A DNA stretch of 64,000 bases from Idiomarina aquatica (GCF_004362895.1 NZ_SNXI01000014.1:16255-80254), one strand, 5' to 3'. Positions 26,136 to 37,665 are shown, numbered from the stretch's first letter. Translations and numbers: made by a program. The notes: generated from the sequence alone by a model not told the origin.

Positions 26136-28328
26136 TTAGTCAATTGACGGATCAGTCAAACCGCGACGTTCCAGCAAGGCTTCAACCGTTGGCTCTTGAC
26201 CACGCCAGTTGATGTACTGTTGCATCGGATCTTTACTGTTACCCTGAGACAGGATTTCTTTACGAAACGCCTGGCCATTTTCCAGCGTCAAACCACCGTT
26301 ATTATTCATGTGTTTAAACGCATCAGCAGCCAATACTTCACTCCACATGTAGGCGTAGTAGCCTGCTGAGTAACCACCCGCAAACACATGCGCAAAGTAC
26401 GTCGAGCGGTAGCGCGGCGGTACCGCTTCTACCAGTACGCCATTGCGTTCAAGGGCTTCTTTTTCAAACGCTTGTACATCGTCAATTTCTGTACCCGGCT
26501 CTACCGTGTGATACTCAAGATCAAGTAGTGCTGCAGCAACATATTCCAATGTATCAAAGCCTTGGTTAAAGTTACGTGCGGCCAATACTTTATCTAACAG
26601 CTCCTGAGGAATCTGTTCACCGGTTTCGTAATGCTTAGCAAAGTTGTTGATAACTTTTTCGTTAAGCATCCAGTCTTCCTGGAACGTTGAAGGGAACTCA
26701 ACATAGTCTCGTGATACCGATGTGCCGGCCAGTGATGGATATTTCACGTCCGAGAACATACCGTGTAACGCGTGGCCCATCTCATGGAACATGGTAGAAA
26801 CTTCATCAAAGCTTAAGAACGTTGGTTCACCGTCAGGCGCTTTGGTGATGTTCATGTTATTAAGAATAACCGGCTTCTGTTCCATCAAACCAGACTGGCT
26901 GCGGAATGAACTCATCCAGGCACCACCGCGTTTACTATCACGCGCATAGTAGTCAGCATAGAACAAACCAAGGCTGCTTCCGTCAACGTCAAACACTTCG
27001 TAGACATCAACGTCTTCCTGATAAACCGGAATATCGTTACGTTCTTTAAAGGTGATACCGAACAACTCAGTCATGGCATAAAATACGCCGTCTTCCAGCA
27101 CACGGTTAAACTCAAAATATTTTTTAACTTCGTCTGAATCCAACGCGTACTTCTCAGCACGAACTTTCTCGGCATAGTAGAACCAATCCCATGGTGCCAG
27201 TTCAAAGTCCTTACCGTCAGCAACGATAGCCTGTTGGATTTCTTCTGCTTCGCGGTTTACGTTAGAAACCACAGCTGGTACCAGGTCACGTAGCATTTTC
27301 TTAGCCGCGTCAGGGTTGCCTGCCATGTTTGTTTCTAAGACGTAGTCACCCCAGCTGTTATAACCCAGCAATTGTGCTTTATCAGCACGTAGTTTAACGA
27401 GTTGCTTAACCAGTGGGTTTTGATCAGTCTCGGTATTACCGGTACCGCGGTTAGCTGATGCTTCCCATACCCGCTGACGCAGTTCACGATTTTCTAACTC
27501 AGCCAAAATTGACTGGCGTGTGGTGTTAGTTAACACAATCGCATACTGGCCTTCTTTATCACGGCTTTCTGCTGCATTTGCTAAGCCCTGAATGCGGCTG
27601 TCACTTAAACCTGCCAACTGTGATTTGTCTTCTACAAAGATCACGTTTTCCTGAGTCAGTGACATCAGTCCGTCACGGAATTCATTGGTCAGACTGGATA
27701 GTTGCTCGTTGATGTCACGAATTTGCGCTTTTTCTTCGTCATTTAACAATGCACCCGAGCGCACAAAGTCTTTGTAGGTTTCTTCCAGTAAACGCTGACT
27801 TTCATTATCCAAGCCTAAGTCTTCGCGTTGCTCATACAGTGATTTAATGCGAGCAAACAAGTTGGCATTCAGGCTGATGTTATCACCATGAGCGGCCATT
27901 TTAGGGGCAAGCTCCGCCTGCAACTCTCGAATTTGGTCATTCGAGTGAGAAGATGACAGATTATAAAATACCGAGCTCACGCGATTCAGAATTGCGCCTG
28001 ACTTTTCCATTGCAACAATGGTATTTTCGAATGTGGGCTCTGCTGAATTATTAGCAATGGCTTCAATCTCTGCCATATGCTCTTGCATACCCTTTTCGAA
28101 TGCCGGTTTGAAATGTTCAAACTCGATTGCATTAAAATCAGGTGCCTGATATTGCAACGGGCTTGGCTCATAGAATGGGTTTTGTTCAGTTGCAGCCTGC
28201 TGCGACTGTTCTGGTTGCTGCTCAGCTTGTTGTTCTGCTTGGTTCGCTGTCGCTTGCTGCTCATTGTCACTGCACGCGCTCAGTGATACAGCTGCGCCAA
28301 TGGCAACTGCAACTAATGTTTTACGCAT
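26136..28328 (-). CDS. dcp: M3 family oligopeptidase, lipoprotein (dipeptidyl carboxypeptidase-like)
   Basis: A 730-residue zinc metallopeptidase related to Dcp/OpdA, trimming peptides in the cell envelope. The signal peptide ends in the lipobox LSAC, so the protein is probably a lipoprotein. A ~30-residue Q/E/A-rich tether (AEQQAEQQPEQSQQAATEQ) precedes the catalytic part. The zinc motif HEMGH lies near residues 515-519 (FHEMGHALHGMFSD), with the C-terminal substrate-binding run GGYSAGYYAYMWSEVLAADAF. Family members in E. coli are cytosolic or periplasmic without a lipobox, so lipid anchoring is a feature of this lineage. The ATG follows GGGAGATAACC. Confidence 0.9.
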   Translation of the reverse strand: MRKTLVAVAIGAAVSLSACSDNEQQATANQAEQQAEQQPEQSQQAATEQNPFYEPSPLQYQAPDFNAIEFEHFKPAFEKGMQEHMAEIEAIANNSAEPTFENTIVAMEKSGAILNRVSSVFYNLSSSHSNDQIRELQAELAPKMAAHGDNISLNANLFARIKSLYEQREDLGLDNESQRLLEETYKDFVRSGALLNDEEKAQIRDINEQLSSLTNEFRDGLMSLTQENVIFVEDKSQLAGLSDSRIQGLANAAESRDKEGQYAIVLTNTTRQSILAELENRELRQRVWEASANRGTGNTETDQNPLVKQLVKLRADKAQLLGYNSWGDYVLETNMAGNPDAAKKMLRDLVPAVVSNVNREAEEIQQAIVADGKDFELAPWDWFYYAEKVRAEKYALDSDEVKKYFEFNRVLEDGVFYAMTELFGITFKERNDIPVYQEDVDVYEVFDVDGSSLGLFYADYYARDSKRGGAWMSSFRSQSGLMEQKPVILNNMNITKAPDGEPTFLSFDEVSTMFHEMGHALHGMFSDVKYPSLAGTSVSRDYVEFPSTFQEDWMLNEKVINNFAKHYETGEQIPQELLDKVLAARNFNQGFDTLEYVAAALLDLEYHTVEPGTEIDDVQAFEKEALERNGVLVEAVPPRYRSTYFAHVFAGGYSAGYYAYMWSEVLAADAFKHMNNNGGLTLENGQAFRKEILSQGNSKDPMQQYINWRGQEPTVEALLERRGLTDPSID

Positions 28329-28367
28329 TGGTTATCTCCCGCTGGATTATTTTTTAAATGCGCCATT

Positions 28368-28396
28368 ACTCTAGACGCGGATTGCGTCAGGCTCAA
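28368..28396 (-). promoter_or_regulatory. Candidate sigma70 promoter of the M3 oligopeptidase gene
   Basis: On the minus strand, TTGAGC, 17 bp, then TAGAGT. It lies 40 bp before the start codon and has standard spacing. Confidence 0.5.
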
Positions 28397-28478
28397 TAGC
28401 TACACGGCAGAAAAACCTAAATATTCGGTAAATGGATGTGTCTGAAACAGGGAAACTGGGCCGATTGACCCATAAAAA

Positions 28479-28504
28479 CAAAAAAACACGCTCGAAGGCG
28501 TGTT
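28479..28504 (-). terminator. Intrinsic terminator after the tRNA-Asp pair
   Basis: On the minus strand, the stem AACACGC / GCGTGTT with a CTTCGA loop is followed by a T-rich run. It lies 8 bp past the CCA end of the second tRNA gene. Confidence 0.85.
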
Positions 28505-28511
28505 TTAATGA

Positions 28512-28588
28512 TGGCGGAGCGGACGGGACTCGAACCCGCGACCTCCGGCGTGACAGGCCGGCATTCTAACCAACTGAACTACCGCTCC
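28512..28588 (-). tRNA. tRNA-Asp (GTC), second gene of tandem pair
   Basis: A 77-nt tRNA with the CCA end encoded. The acceptor stem GGAGCGG pairs with CCGCTCC, the D-arm region is AGTTCAGTTGGTTAGA, the anticodon loop is CCTGTCACG with anticodon GTC, and the T-loop region is GGGTTCGAGTCCC. The mature sequence is identical to the other copy, 44 bp upstream in the transcript. Confidence 0.97.
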
Positions 28589-28632
28589 ACATCAGAGATG
28601 TGGTGACCTTCGCTAAAAGGTCAAGGTTAAGG

Positions 28633-28709
28633 TGGCGGAGCGGACGGGACTCGAACCCGCGACCTCCGGCGTGACAGGCCGGCATTCTAACCAACTGAAC
28701 TACCGCTCC
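28633..28709 (-). tRNA. tRNA-Asp (GTC), first gene of tandem pair
   Basis: A 77-nt tRNA-Asp, identical to the copy at 28512-28588, with anticodon GTC and encoded CCA. It follows a strong promoter and a GC-rich leader and is probably processed from a two-tRNA transcript. Confidence 0.97.
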
Positions 28710-28751
28710 ACACTTAACCGCTGTTGAGGCTCTCCCCTCAACGCGGCGTGA

Positions 28752-28780
28752 ATATTACGAGCGACCCGCTAAACAGTCAA
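28752..28780 (-). promoter_or_regulatory. Sigma70 promoter of the tRNA-Asp operon
   Basis: The minus strand reads TTGACT, exactly 17 bp, then TAATAT. The next bases (TCACGCCGCG) form a GC-rich discriminator like those of stringently controlled stable-RNA promoters. Confidence 0.85.
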
Positions 28781-28856
28781 CCCTTTTTTTCATAAAATTT
28801 TAAACAAATGCTCTGTTTGACTGAATAATATGCAGATCAGTGCTTTTTTAATCAGT

Positions 28857-30203
28857 TTACTCGCTTTTAGCGGCTTTTTTTTGCGCCTTCTTCTGCGCTT
28901 TCTGCTCAGCTTTCTCTGCATTCTTTTGTGCAGTTGCCGGATCATTATTTAGCCGCTTACTACGACGCCGCCACCAAACAAAGCTTATAGCGCCAGCAAT
29001 CAACACAACATTTACGGCCGCAACGATAATTAGATTAACGATTAGCTGCTGTTCTTCAGCCTCACGTTGTTGTCGCTCCAACTCGGCTTTGCGGACTGCC
29101 TCCTGACGCGCCTGCTGGGCAAGTTCTTCTGCTGTAGGTTCTGCAACAGGCTCCACCGAAATAAAACTTAAGTTATTAAACTGCAACTCAAACTCACGTC
29201 CCTGATTTGATGTCGCAAACACAGTGAGTTCCACCAGATGCTTGCCATAAGCGAGATTGTCTAGCGGAATGACGTGCGGAAAGGAATCTATTTTAGTTAC
29301 TGAGAAGCGTCGCTCTTCGCCATTTGGATAACTCACGCTACCGTTAATAGCAACGCTCGACGGGTTGACCAGCTTTTCGTCGAGACTAACCTCAATACCA
29401 TTGTCTGCGCCACGCTCTTCCGCCAACTGAAAATCAATAGTTACCGGTTGGTGCTCTACCACCACCGCTTCGTCCTCAAAACTCCGCTCATATAACGGTG
29501 TTTCCAGCTGATACGTTGGTAAATATTCGCCGGGCACCACATCTAATGCAAAACGGCCGGTAAAGACACCATCGCCGGCTTGTTCGTCATGCCCCTGACC
29601 ATTGTCGCTGAATTCTGCAACGCGGGTAGGATCAGCACCAAAATTGTCAAAGTCCGGATTGTTGCTACTTACAAACAACACATCCAGCACCACGGTTTCT
29701 CTAAATCTCGCCGTCGACACCGGTGTAGTGCCGTTATAAAGCGTACCCTCCACCTTTAGTCGTTCATTTTGGAATAACTGTTTAGGCAGTGGCTCGGCTT
29801 CAAAACGGACTTCCGATACAATGATTGCCTTGTTTTGCTTGTCGACCCGGCCAGCCACTTGCCAGGGCCCCGGCTCCGGATCAACAATTTTAATCATGTC
29901 GAAGTTTGGATCGGTATACCAGGTCACCCGTTCTAATGGGTAATCGCTGTCATACCACTTACTGCCATCGGGCTTAATCAGTATCAGCGGCTGGCTATTA
30001 GGCTCGCGAAAGAACAGCAGCGTAATTTCTTCTATGTCGGCGTCGATACGGAACCGCTGCCCTTCAATTGGCAGCATATTATCCATCGGCCCATCCATCA
30101 GCTGCATAGGCTGATTTTGTTCCGTTTGTTGCTGAGCATTTAGCGGGAGTGCGGCACTAACCAAGCACACCCATAGTACTATCAGGAATCGAGCCAAAGA
30201 CAC
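28857..30203 (-). CDS. TIGR03503-type envelope protein
   Basis: A 448-residue protein of unknown function that I recognise as the TIGR03503 type, found beside dnaQ in Alteromonadales. An N-terminal signal peptide (to about residue 23, LNAQQQ) is followed by about 350 predicted periplasmic residues rich in beta strands, including SQPLILIKPDGSKWY and DPNFDMIKIVDPEPGPWQVAG, which resemble the secreted CTERM/von Willebrand-like layout. An R/E/Q-rich coil, one transmembrane helix (about 392-412) and a short cytoplasmic tail of Lys/Ala/Gln repeats complete it. Its start lies 22 bp inside the 3' end of dnaQ, so translation is coupled. Confidence 0.78.
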   Translation of the reverse strand: MSLARFLIVLWVCLVSAALPLNAQQQTEQNQPMQLMDGPMDNMLPIEGQRFRIDADIEEITLLFFREPNSQPLILIKPDGSKWYDSDYPLERVTWYTDPNFDMIKIVDPEPGPWQVAGRVDKQNKAIIVSEVRFEAEPLPKQLFQNERLKVEGTLYNGTTPVSTARFRETVVLDVLFVSSNNPDFDNFGADPTRVAEFSDNGQGHDEQAGDGVFTGRFALDVVPGEYLPTYQLETPLYERSFEDEAVVVEHQPVTIDFQLAEERGADNGIEVSLDEKLVNPSSVAINGSVSYPNGEERRFSVTKIDSFPHVIPLDNLAYGKHLVELTVFATSNQGREFELQFNNLSFISVEPVAEPTAEELAQQARQEAVRKAELERQQREAEEQQLIVNLIIVAAVNVVLIAGAISFVWWRRRSKRLNNDPATAQKNAEKAEQKAQKKAQKKAAKSE

Positions 30204-30892
30204 TTACCACCCTCGTTTTTTACTAGCGCCAGCCGTTGTTGATGCTGTTCTAATTCATCGGCCGTTGCCGTCAAAACCTTTAGCGGGCGACGGTTTTTTA
30301 TCGGTTTATGTTGCACGTCACCGGGCCCATTAGCATTACCGCGCTGGGCATTATTGTGCAGGTTAAGGTCTGTTTGACCGCCGGTCATAGCCAGGTACAC
30401 GTCAGCCAGAATTTCCGCATCCAGTAGCGCTCCGTGCAACTCGCGGACAGAGTTATCCACCTCGAACGCCTTACATAACGCATCCAGACTATTACGTTGC
30501 CCCGGTCGCATTTCTCGCGCTAACTGCAATGAATCCAGCACCGAACAATAATCAGTGGTTTGGCCATATCCCGCTTGCAACCGGCTAAATTCAGCGTCCA
30601 TGTGACCGACATCGAATGGCGCATTATGGATTACTAATTGTGCGCCTTTAATAAAGCCTAGAAAATCATCAACAATTTGCGCAAACACCGGCTTGTCGGT
30701 AAGGAAATCATTGGTAATTCCGTGAACCTCGATAGCTTCCTGCTCGACCACCCGTTCAGGATTAATATAAACGTGGTAATGCTTACCCGTGGGCTTTCTG
30801 TCGATTAACTCAACACAACCAATTTCAATGATCCGATGCCCTTCGGCTGGGTTAATACCTGTAGTTTCGGTATCCAGTACCACCTGACGCAT
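30182..30892 (-). CDS. dnaQ: DNA polymerase III epsilon subunit (3'-5' proofreading exonuclease)
   Basis: A 236-residue DEDDh exonuclease that proofreads for DnaE. Exo I is VLDTETTG (residues 5-12), Exo II is HNAPFDVGHMD, and Exo III is HGALLDAEILADVYLAM with the catalytic His. A C-terminal tail with an alpha-binding motif follows. It is divergent from rnhA across 52 bp, the arrangement seen in E. coli. The 3' end overlaps the TIGR03503 gene by 22 bp. Confidence 0.96.
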   Translation of the reverse strand: MRQVVLDTETTGINPAEGHRIIEIGCVELIDRKPTGKHYHVYINPERVVEQEAIEVHGITNDFLTDKPVFAQIVDDFLGFIKGAQLVIHNAPFDVGHMDAEFSRLQAGYGQTTDYCSVLDSLQLAREMRPGQRNSLDALCKAFEVDNSVRELHGALLDAEILADVYLAMTGGQTDLNLHNNAQRGNANGPGDVQHKPIKNRRPLKVLTATADELEQHQQRLALVKNEGGKCLWLDS

Positions 30893-30944
30893 GCTAATTT
30901 CCTGATATACTCTGTGCTAATTTGAGCTAATAGTAGCAATATTT

Positions 30945-31418
30945 ATGACCAACACAAACGCTGTTCACTTATATACAGATGGTTCCTGCCTGGGTAATCC
31001 GGGGCCGGGCGGCTACGGAGTGGTACTGGAATATAATAAACACCGCAAAGAATTAAGTCAGGGCTTTAAATGCACCACCAATAACCGTATGGAGATGCTG
31101 GCCTGCATAGAGGGGTTAAAAGCCTTAAAACGCGACTGTGAGGTCGTCATAACGACCGACAGCCAGTATGTAAAACAAGGTATCGAACAATGGATGCATG
31201 GTTGGAAGCGTAATGGCTGGAAAACATCAGCGAAAAAGCCCGTTAAAAACCAGGATCTATGGGTAAAACTGGATAACGAGCTACAGCGCCATAAGGTTCG
31301 CTGGGATTGGGTAAAAGGTCACTCAGGTCATCCGCAAAACGAGCGCTGTGACGAGCTCGCCCGCGAGGCGGCGAGTGGCTCGTCACTACAGGAAGACGGC
31401 GGCTATAACCCGTTATAA
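30945..31418 (+). CDS. rnhA: Ribonuclease HI
   Basis: A 157-residue RNase HI that degrades the RNA strand of RNA:DNA hybrids. All catalytic residues are in place: [15 protein letters not shown] (Asp), [12 protein letters not shown] (Glu), [12 protein letters not shown] (Asp) and [15 protein letters not shown] (His and Asp). Length is standard. It is divergent from dnaQ and convergent with the rhodanese gene, with two bases between the stops. Confidence 0.97.
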   Translation: MTNTNAVHLYTDGSCLGNPGPGGYGVVLEYNKHRKELSQGFKCTTNNRMEMLACIEGLKALKRDCEVVITTDSQYVKQGIEQWMHGWKRNGWKTSAKKPVKNQDLWVKLDNELQRHKVRWDWVKGHSGHPQNERCDELAREAASGSSLQEDGGYNPL

Positions 31419-31420
31419 CA

Positions 31421-31813
31421 CTAACCTTCGCCAGCGACGACCGGGCGTTTTTCTTCGGCCCAGGCACTCATCCCGCCGGTTACGCTATACACTTTATCAA
31501 AGCCCATGCGCTCGAGGCTTTCGGCAGCCAACGCCGAGCGCCCGCCGGTCTTACAGATAAGATACAAGGGTTTATCAGCAATGCGCTGCAGCGCATCATC
31601 GTAACCGGCTACATCAGGGTGTTGATTAAGTTGCATCTCCAGCACGCCCCGGGGCATATTGACCGCTTCCCGGATATGACCCTGGGTATATTCGGCTGGT
31701 TCGCGCACATCGATCACACGCGCACCATCTCTTAGCGCTTGTTGGAGCTGTTCGGTGGTCACTTCGTTAACATTATTTTTTGCCATTTGGCAAAGCTTCA
31801 TTGCATCAATCAT
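31421..31813 (-). CDS. Rhodanese-like domain protein
   Basis: A 130-residue single-domain sulfurtransferase. Visible motifs are VIDVREPAEYTQGHI and the active-site loop CKTGGRS with the catalytic Cys, followed by GGMSAW. The first ATG overlaps the end of the methyltransferase gene by 8 bp; a second ATG four codons later would remove the overlap. It is probably cytosolic and translationally coupled to the upstream gene. The sulfur acceptor is unknown. Confidence 0.85.
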   Translation of the reverse strand: MIDAMKLCQMAKNNVNEVTTEQLQQALRDGARVIDVREPAEYTQGHIREAVNMPRGVLEMQLNQHPDVAGYDDALQRIADKPLYLICKTGGRSALAAESLERMGFDKVYSVTGGMSAWAEEKRPVVAGEG

Positions 31814-32585
31814 GCAGTACCTCTTTGCTTGTCGTTAAACTACTTCGGGTTGTTGCCGTGGCGACCGGCCGTTGACTAAGCGCGGCGCCGCTTGGCACTC
31901 TCATTCTAGGCGTTTTTAATATAACGCATTTACGTGCCAGTATGGCATAACCACTGTGTAATAGCGGAATTTTCTGACACAGTTTTTCTGTCCATACGGG
32001 GCTTGGTGAGGTTTTAGATCGGTTACTGTCGGTAGCTAAAAACCGTCCCATATAATAATCATGCTGGACAATTTCATAACCCAACAGCTGCAGCCAGTCT
32101 TTTATGCGAAAGGCACTAAAATAACGCCCCGACCATGGCAGTCGTTTACGATTAGCCGGTAACCAGCCACTTAACATGGCAGGACTCAACGGATTAAAAC
32201 CACAAATAAATAAGTAACCATCGTCCATCAGCACGCGGTTTACCTCGCGCAGTACTTGGTGCGGATCGCGGCTGTACTCAAGTACAAACGGCATCACCAC
32301 CTGATCAACCACAGCATTCTTAATCGGCAAGTGCTCAAGTTTAGCCTGAATAGTATTCGCTTTAGCAGCGGGACTTACTAACACCGGCGCAGTCAAACTA
32401 AAAGCCTGATAACTCAACTCTGCCGCTAATCCGCCTAATCCCAGGGTCGTTCCGCAACGCAGCCGGCGTCCATAGTCATTCATTAACCACTGCGTATGCT
32501 CACGCATGTAGTCGCCGCAGACAAACGATTGCCAGCTGTCAGGTTGCGGCAATTTAGCGGGGCTATACGCTGGCTTAATAAGCAC
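31806..32585 (-). CDS. yafS: SAM-dependent methyltransferase (YafS-like)
   Basis: A 259-residue class I methyltransferase-fold protein. Its place between rnhA and gloB is that of E. coli yafS. The methyltransferase-11 core is recognisable: VVDQVVMPFVLEYSRDPHQVLREVNRVLMDDGYLFICGFNP. The glycine-rich SAM loop is degenerate (TLGLGGLAAEL), as in YafS relatives. The start is GTG at 32585, with AAGGA 8 bp before it. Substrate unknown. It overlaps the rhodanese gene by 8 bp. Confidence 0.82.
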   Translation of the reverse strand: MLIKPAYSPAKLPQPDSWQSFVCGDYMREHTQWLMNDYGRRLRCGTTLGLGGLAAELSYQAFSLTAPVLVSPAAKANTIQAKLEHLPIKNAVVDQVVMPFVLEYSRDPHQVLREVNRVLMDDGYLFICGFNPLSPAMLSGWLPANRKRLPWSGRYFSAFRIKDWLQLLGYEIVQHDYYMGRFLATDSNRSKTSPSPVWTEKLCQKIPLLHSGYAILARKCVILKTPRMRVPSGAALSQRPVATATTRSSLTTSKEVLHD

Positions 32586-32614
32586 TCGGGTATCCTTTAT
32601 GGTAGGCTCTTGGC

Positions 32615-32620
32615 TATAAT
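32615..32620 (+). promoter_or_regulatory. Candidate -10 box upstream of gloB
   Basis: A perfect TATAAT lies 27 bp before the gloB start in the gloB/yafS divergent gap. No convincing -35 is seen at 16-18 bp, so an activator may be involved. Confidence 0.4.
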
Positions 32621-32646
32621 TCTATGCTAGCGCTAATGAGGTCGAT

Positions 32647-33408
32647 ATGCGAGTGCATCCAATCAAAGCATACAACGATAATTATATTTGGCTTATTCAA
32701 CCGACCACAGAGCCCGCAGTCATCGTGGTAGACCCCGGCGATGATAAACCTGTGCGGCAGTGGCTTAGTGATAACAATGCCACTATCGACAGTTATTTAA
32801 TCACTCACCACCACTGGGATCATACCGATGGTTTAGCGCCATTACTTAATGATTATCCGGCACCTGTTTTTGGTCCTAAAAATAGCAACATAGCCGCAAT
32901 TTCCGCGTCTCTGTCAGAAGGGGATAAATTTTCCCGACTCGGTTTATCATTTGAGGTATTTGAAACGCCCGGACACACTTTAGACCACATTAGTTTTTAC
33001 TGTAACGGCTATTTATTTTGCGGTGACACGTTATTTTCAGGTGGCTGTGGACGCATGTTCGAAGGTAACCCGGAGATGTATGTCGAGTCGTTAAAAAAGC
33101 TTCGTCTATTACCGGGCGACACGCGAGTTTTCTGCGCGCATGAGTACACCCAGGCAAACTTAACCTTTGCAGTGTTGGTAGAACCCGACAATGCACTGCT
33201 AAACAGTTATCTGGAAAAAGTAAAGCTAATGCGTCAGCAAAACGAAATCACTTTGCCCAGCAGTCTGCAGCTGGAGTTGGCAATGAATCCATTTTTACGT
33301 TTTGACCAGCCCACCGTAATAAGCGCTGCCGAGCAGCATGCCGAGCGAGCCTTAGATAGCGCTGCCGATGTGTTCGGGTGCATAAGACAGTGGAAAGACA
33401 ACCTGTAA
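32647..33408 (+). CDS. gloB: Hydroxyacylglutathione hydrolase (glyoxalase II)
   Basis: A 253-residue metallo-beta-lactamase-fold enzyme that hydrolyses S-lactoylglutathione to lactate and glutathione. The binuclear metal motif is THHHWDHTDG; further ligands lie in ETPGHTLDHISFY, CGDTLFSGGCGRMFEG and CAHEYTQANLTFA. Length is typical (E. coli GloB 251). The ATG has GAGG 5 bp upstream. Its position beside yafS and mltD matches E. coli synteny. Confidence 0.96.
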   Translation: MRVHPIKAYNDNYIWLIQPTTEPAVIVVDPGDDKPVRQWLSDNNATIDSYLITHHHWDHTDGLAPLLNDYPAPVFGPKNSNIAAISASLSEGDKFSRLGLSFEVFETPGHTLDHISFYCNGYLFCGDTLFSGGCGRMFEGNPEMYVESLKKLRLLPGDTRVFCAHEYTQANLTFAVLVEPDNALLNSYLEKVKLMRQQNEITLPSSLQLELAMNPFLRFDQPTVISAAEQHAERALDSAADVFGCIRQWKDNL

Positions 33409-33418
33409 TTCATTAAAC

Positions 33419-33447
33419 TTGACGCGTTTTTAAACAAAAACTTTAAC
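33419..33447 (+). promoter_or_regulatory. Candidate sigma70 promoter of mltD
   Basis: TTGACG, 17 bp, then TTTAAC, located between the gloB stop and the mltD start. The -35 is good and the -10 is weak. Confidence 0.45.
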
Positions 33448-33461
33448 GAGACGTTATTTGC

Positions 33462-35108
33462 ATGAAGTTGACGAAAGCCCCTTTTGCCATTGCTCTGGTC
33501 TCTGCCCTTGTATTAAGCGGCTGCCAAAGTACATCGCCACAGACATGGTTTGTGTCTGAGTCAGAACCCGAAGAAACCAATAAAACTGTCGCCAAACGGG
33601 CACCTGACAACTCAGCTGAAGTAGAGCCGAAATCCTTACAAACCGTGCCAGAAATTGCATTAGGTACAGCGGAGTTTCATCAACAACCTGTTGCTGAAGA
33701 ACCTTTGCCCGAACAGGATCTATGGCAGCGTATTCGGCAAAATCTGCAATTTGAGGCTCCGGACAATCAACGTTTACGTTCACAACGCAATTGGTATGTT
33801 AGCCATCCTGAATATCTGCAGCGTGTCGGTAAACGAGCAGAGCCTTTTTTACACTTAATTGTAGAAGAGATCGAAAAGCGTAAACTGCCGATGGACTTGG
33901 TGCTTCTGCCCATTGTAGAAAGTGCTTTTGATCCCTTCGCATACAGCCATGGCAGTGCTGCCGGAGTCTGGCAGTTTATTCCGGGGACCGCTCGTCATTA
34001 CGGTTTAGATATCAACTGGTGGTACGACGGCCGTCGTGACGTTTATGCGGCTACTCACGCAGCGCTAGACTACCTGGAAGATTTGTATGCCTATTTTGAC
34101 GGCGACTGGTTACACGCATTAGCGGCCTATAACTCAGGTCAGGGGCGCGTCGGCAATGCTATCCGAAAAAACCAGCGGGCCGGCAAACCGACTGACTTCT
34201 GGTCACTTGATCTACCCCGCGAAACGCGCGCTTACGTACCTAAATTGCTGGCATTATCTGATATTTTACGAAACACCGATGAGTATGGCATCGTTTGGTA
34301 TCCCATTGAGAATCAGCCCTCTCTGAAAGTTGTTGAACTGCCGGCACAAATTGACCTGGCTAAAGCCGCCGATATGGCGGCTATGCCATTGGCAGAACTG
34401 CACCGCTACAACGCCGCGTATAACCGTTGGTCTACCGCTCCGGGCGGCCCGCACCGACTATTACTGCCGCAACAAAATGCCAATACCTTTGAACAAGCCA
34501 TTGCAGCAACTGATCCCAAGCAATGGTTAAACTGGCAACGTCACCAGGTTCAATCGGGCGAGAGCTTGTTAACTATCGCCAAAAAGTATCACACCTCCGT
34601 TGATGTCATTCAGCAGGTTAATGATATTAGTAGTCATATTATCCGAGCTGGTGAGTTTTTGCTGATCCCCGTCGCCAGCAACGATTTAGATGACTATACA
34701 CTGTCACAGGGGCAGCGACTGTTGGCTACCCAGACGCGACAGCGGCAAGGAGAAAAATCCGAGTATGTGGTGCAGTCCGGAGACACGCTCTGGGATATCA
34801 GTCGCATCTACGATGTCGGTACCCGTGAGCTAGCCAAGTGGAATGGTATGGCCCCGGGGGATTTCTTGCGCCCTGGTCAAAAACTGGTAATCTGGAGTGA
34901 CAGCAAAGCACCGAGCCAGCGCAGTGCAAGCTTAATTAGAACAGTGACTTACCAAGTCAGAAACGGTGACTCGCTGGCTCGCATTGCGAATAAATTTAAT
35001 GTCACTATTGGTGATATTGAAAAATGGAATAATATAAATCGCAGCCGCTACCTGCAACCCGGGCAACGTCTGACCCTAAAAGTTGATGTTACAAACGTAA
35101 GTGGTTAA
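33462..35108 (+). CDS. mltD: Membrane-bound lytic murein transglycosylase D with three LysM domains
   Basis: A 548-residue peptidoglycan lytic transglycosylase. The signal peptide ends in LSGC, so it is an outer-membrane lipoprotein. An SLT domain (about residues 105-300) contains LPIVESAFDPFAYSHGSAAG, with the catalytic Glu, and AAYNSGQGRVGNAI. Three C-terminal LysM repeats follow, near residues 365-405 (VQSGESLLTIAKKY), 442-485 (VQSGDTLWDISRIY) and 500-543 (VRNGDSLARIANKF). E. coli MltD has two LysM domains and about 450 residues. It is followed after 3 bp by a small exported-protein gene, probably co-transcribed. Confidence 0.93.
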   Translation: MKLTKAPFAIALVSALVLSGCQSTSPQTWFVSESEPEETNKTVAKRAPDNSAEVEPKSLQTVPEIALGTAEFHQQPVAEEPLPEQDLWQRIRQNLQFEAPDNQRLRSQRNWYVSHPEYLQRVGKRAEPFLHLIVEEIEKRKLPMDLVLLPIVESAFDPFAYSHGSAAGVWQFIPGTARHYGLDINWWYDGRRDVYAATHAALDYLEDLYAYFDGDWLHALAAYNSGQGRVGNAIRKNQRAGKPTDFWSLDLPRETRAYVPKLLALSDILRNTDEYGIVWYPIENQPSLKVVELPAQIDLAKAADMAAMPLAELHRYNAAYNRWSTAPGGPHRLLLPQQNANTFEQAIAATDPKQWLNWQRHQVQSGESLLTIAKKYHTSVDVIQQVNDISSHIIRAGEFLLIPVASNDLDDYTLSQGQRLLATQTRQRQGEKSEYVVQSGDTLWDISRIYDVGTRELAKWNGMAPGDFLRPGQKLVIWSDSKAPSQRSASLIRTVTYQVRNGDSLARIANKFNVTIGDIEKWNNINRSRYLQPGQRLTLKVDVTNVSG

Positions 35109-35111
35109 CCA

Positions 35112-35614
35112 ATGAAAAATCTCACGTCAGTTGTTTTAATCGTTTTAGCAGCGCTGTTTTTATTACCCAATAAATCCGTAGCGCAGGAATGGGATGCCTC
35201 AGGTGAAGGTAAAGTTACCTACCCCAGTGGCCGCACTGAACCGCTGACGTTTGGCTTTTCCTATCAAAAAACCTATGGCACCTTTGTTTTTAAGGCAGGT
35301 AACGCCAAAATGCGGACCGATGAGCCGCCACCGAATTACATTCTTAACGTTATCGTTAACGACGATGGATTATTATACATCGCTGAATTTGCCGACGGCT
35401 TTTTTGAATCATTTGAGTTAGCGTTAGGCGGCCACAAGGTGGCTATAAAGCCGCGCCGCGAATTTGATGAAGATGAGCCGGTCAAGCACCTGGTGGTTTA
35501 CATCGACGACCGTAGCTTTTTGCTAGATACCACACACCCGTCGTTAAAGTTTTCGTTTGACGAAGATGGTATCAGCGAGATTGACGGTAACGGCCTAATC
35601 CGTGACTTGAGTTC

Positions 35615-35624
<10 letters not shown>
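35112..35624 (+). CDS. Exported hypothetical protein downstream of mltD
   Basis: I do not recognise this 170-residue protein. It has a clear Sec signal peptide (about residues 1-24, ending KSVAQ before EWDASG). The mature part is rich in acidic and aromatic residues and predicted beta strands, with repeated hydrophobic-polar alternation (LLYIAEFADGFFESFELALGGHKVAI). It starts 3 bp after mltD, suggesting one operon and an envelope role. It ends 10 bp before the convergent ligA stop. Confidence 0.72.
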
Positions 35625-37665
<2,041 letters not shown>

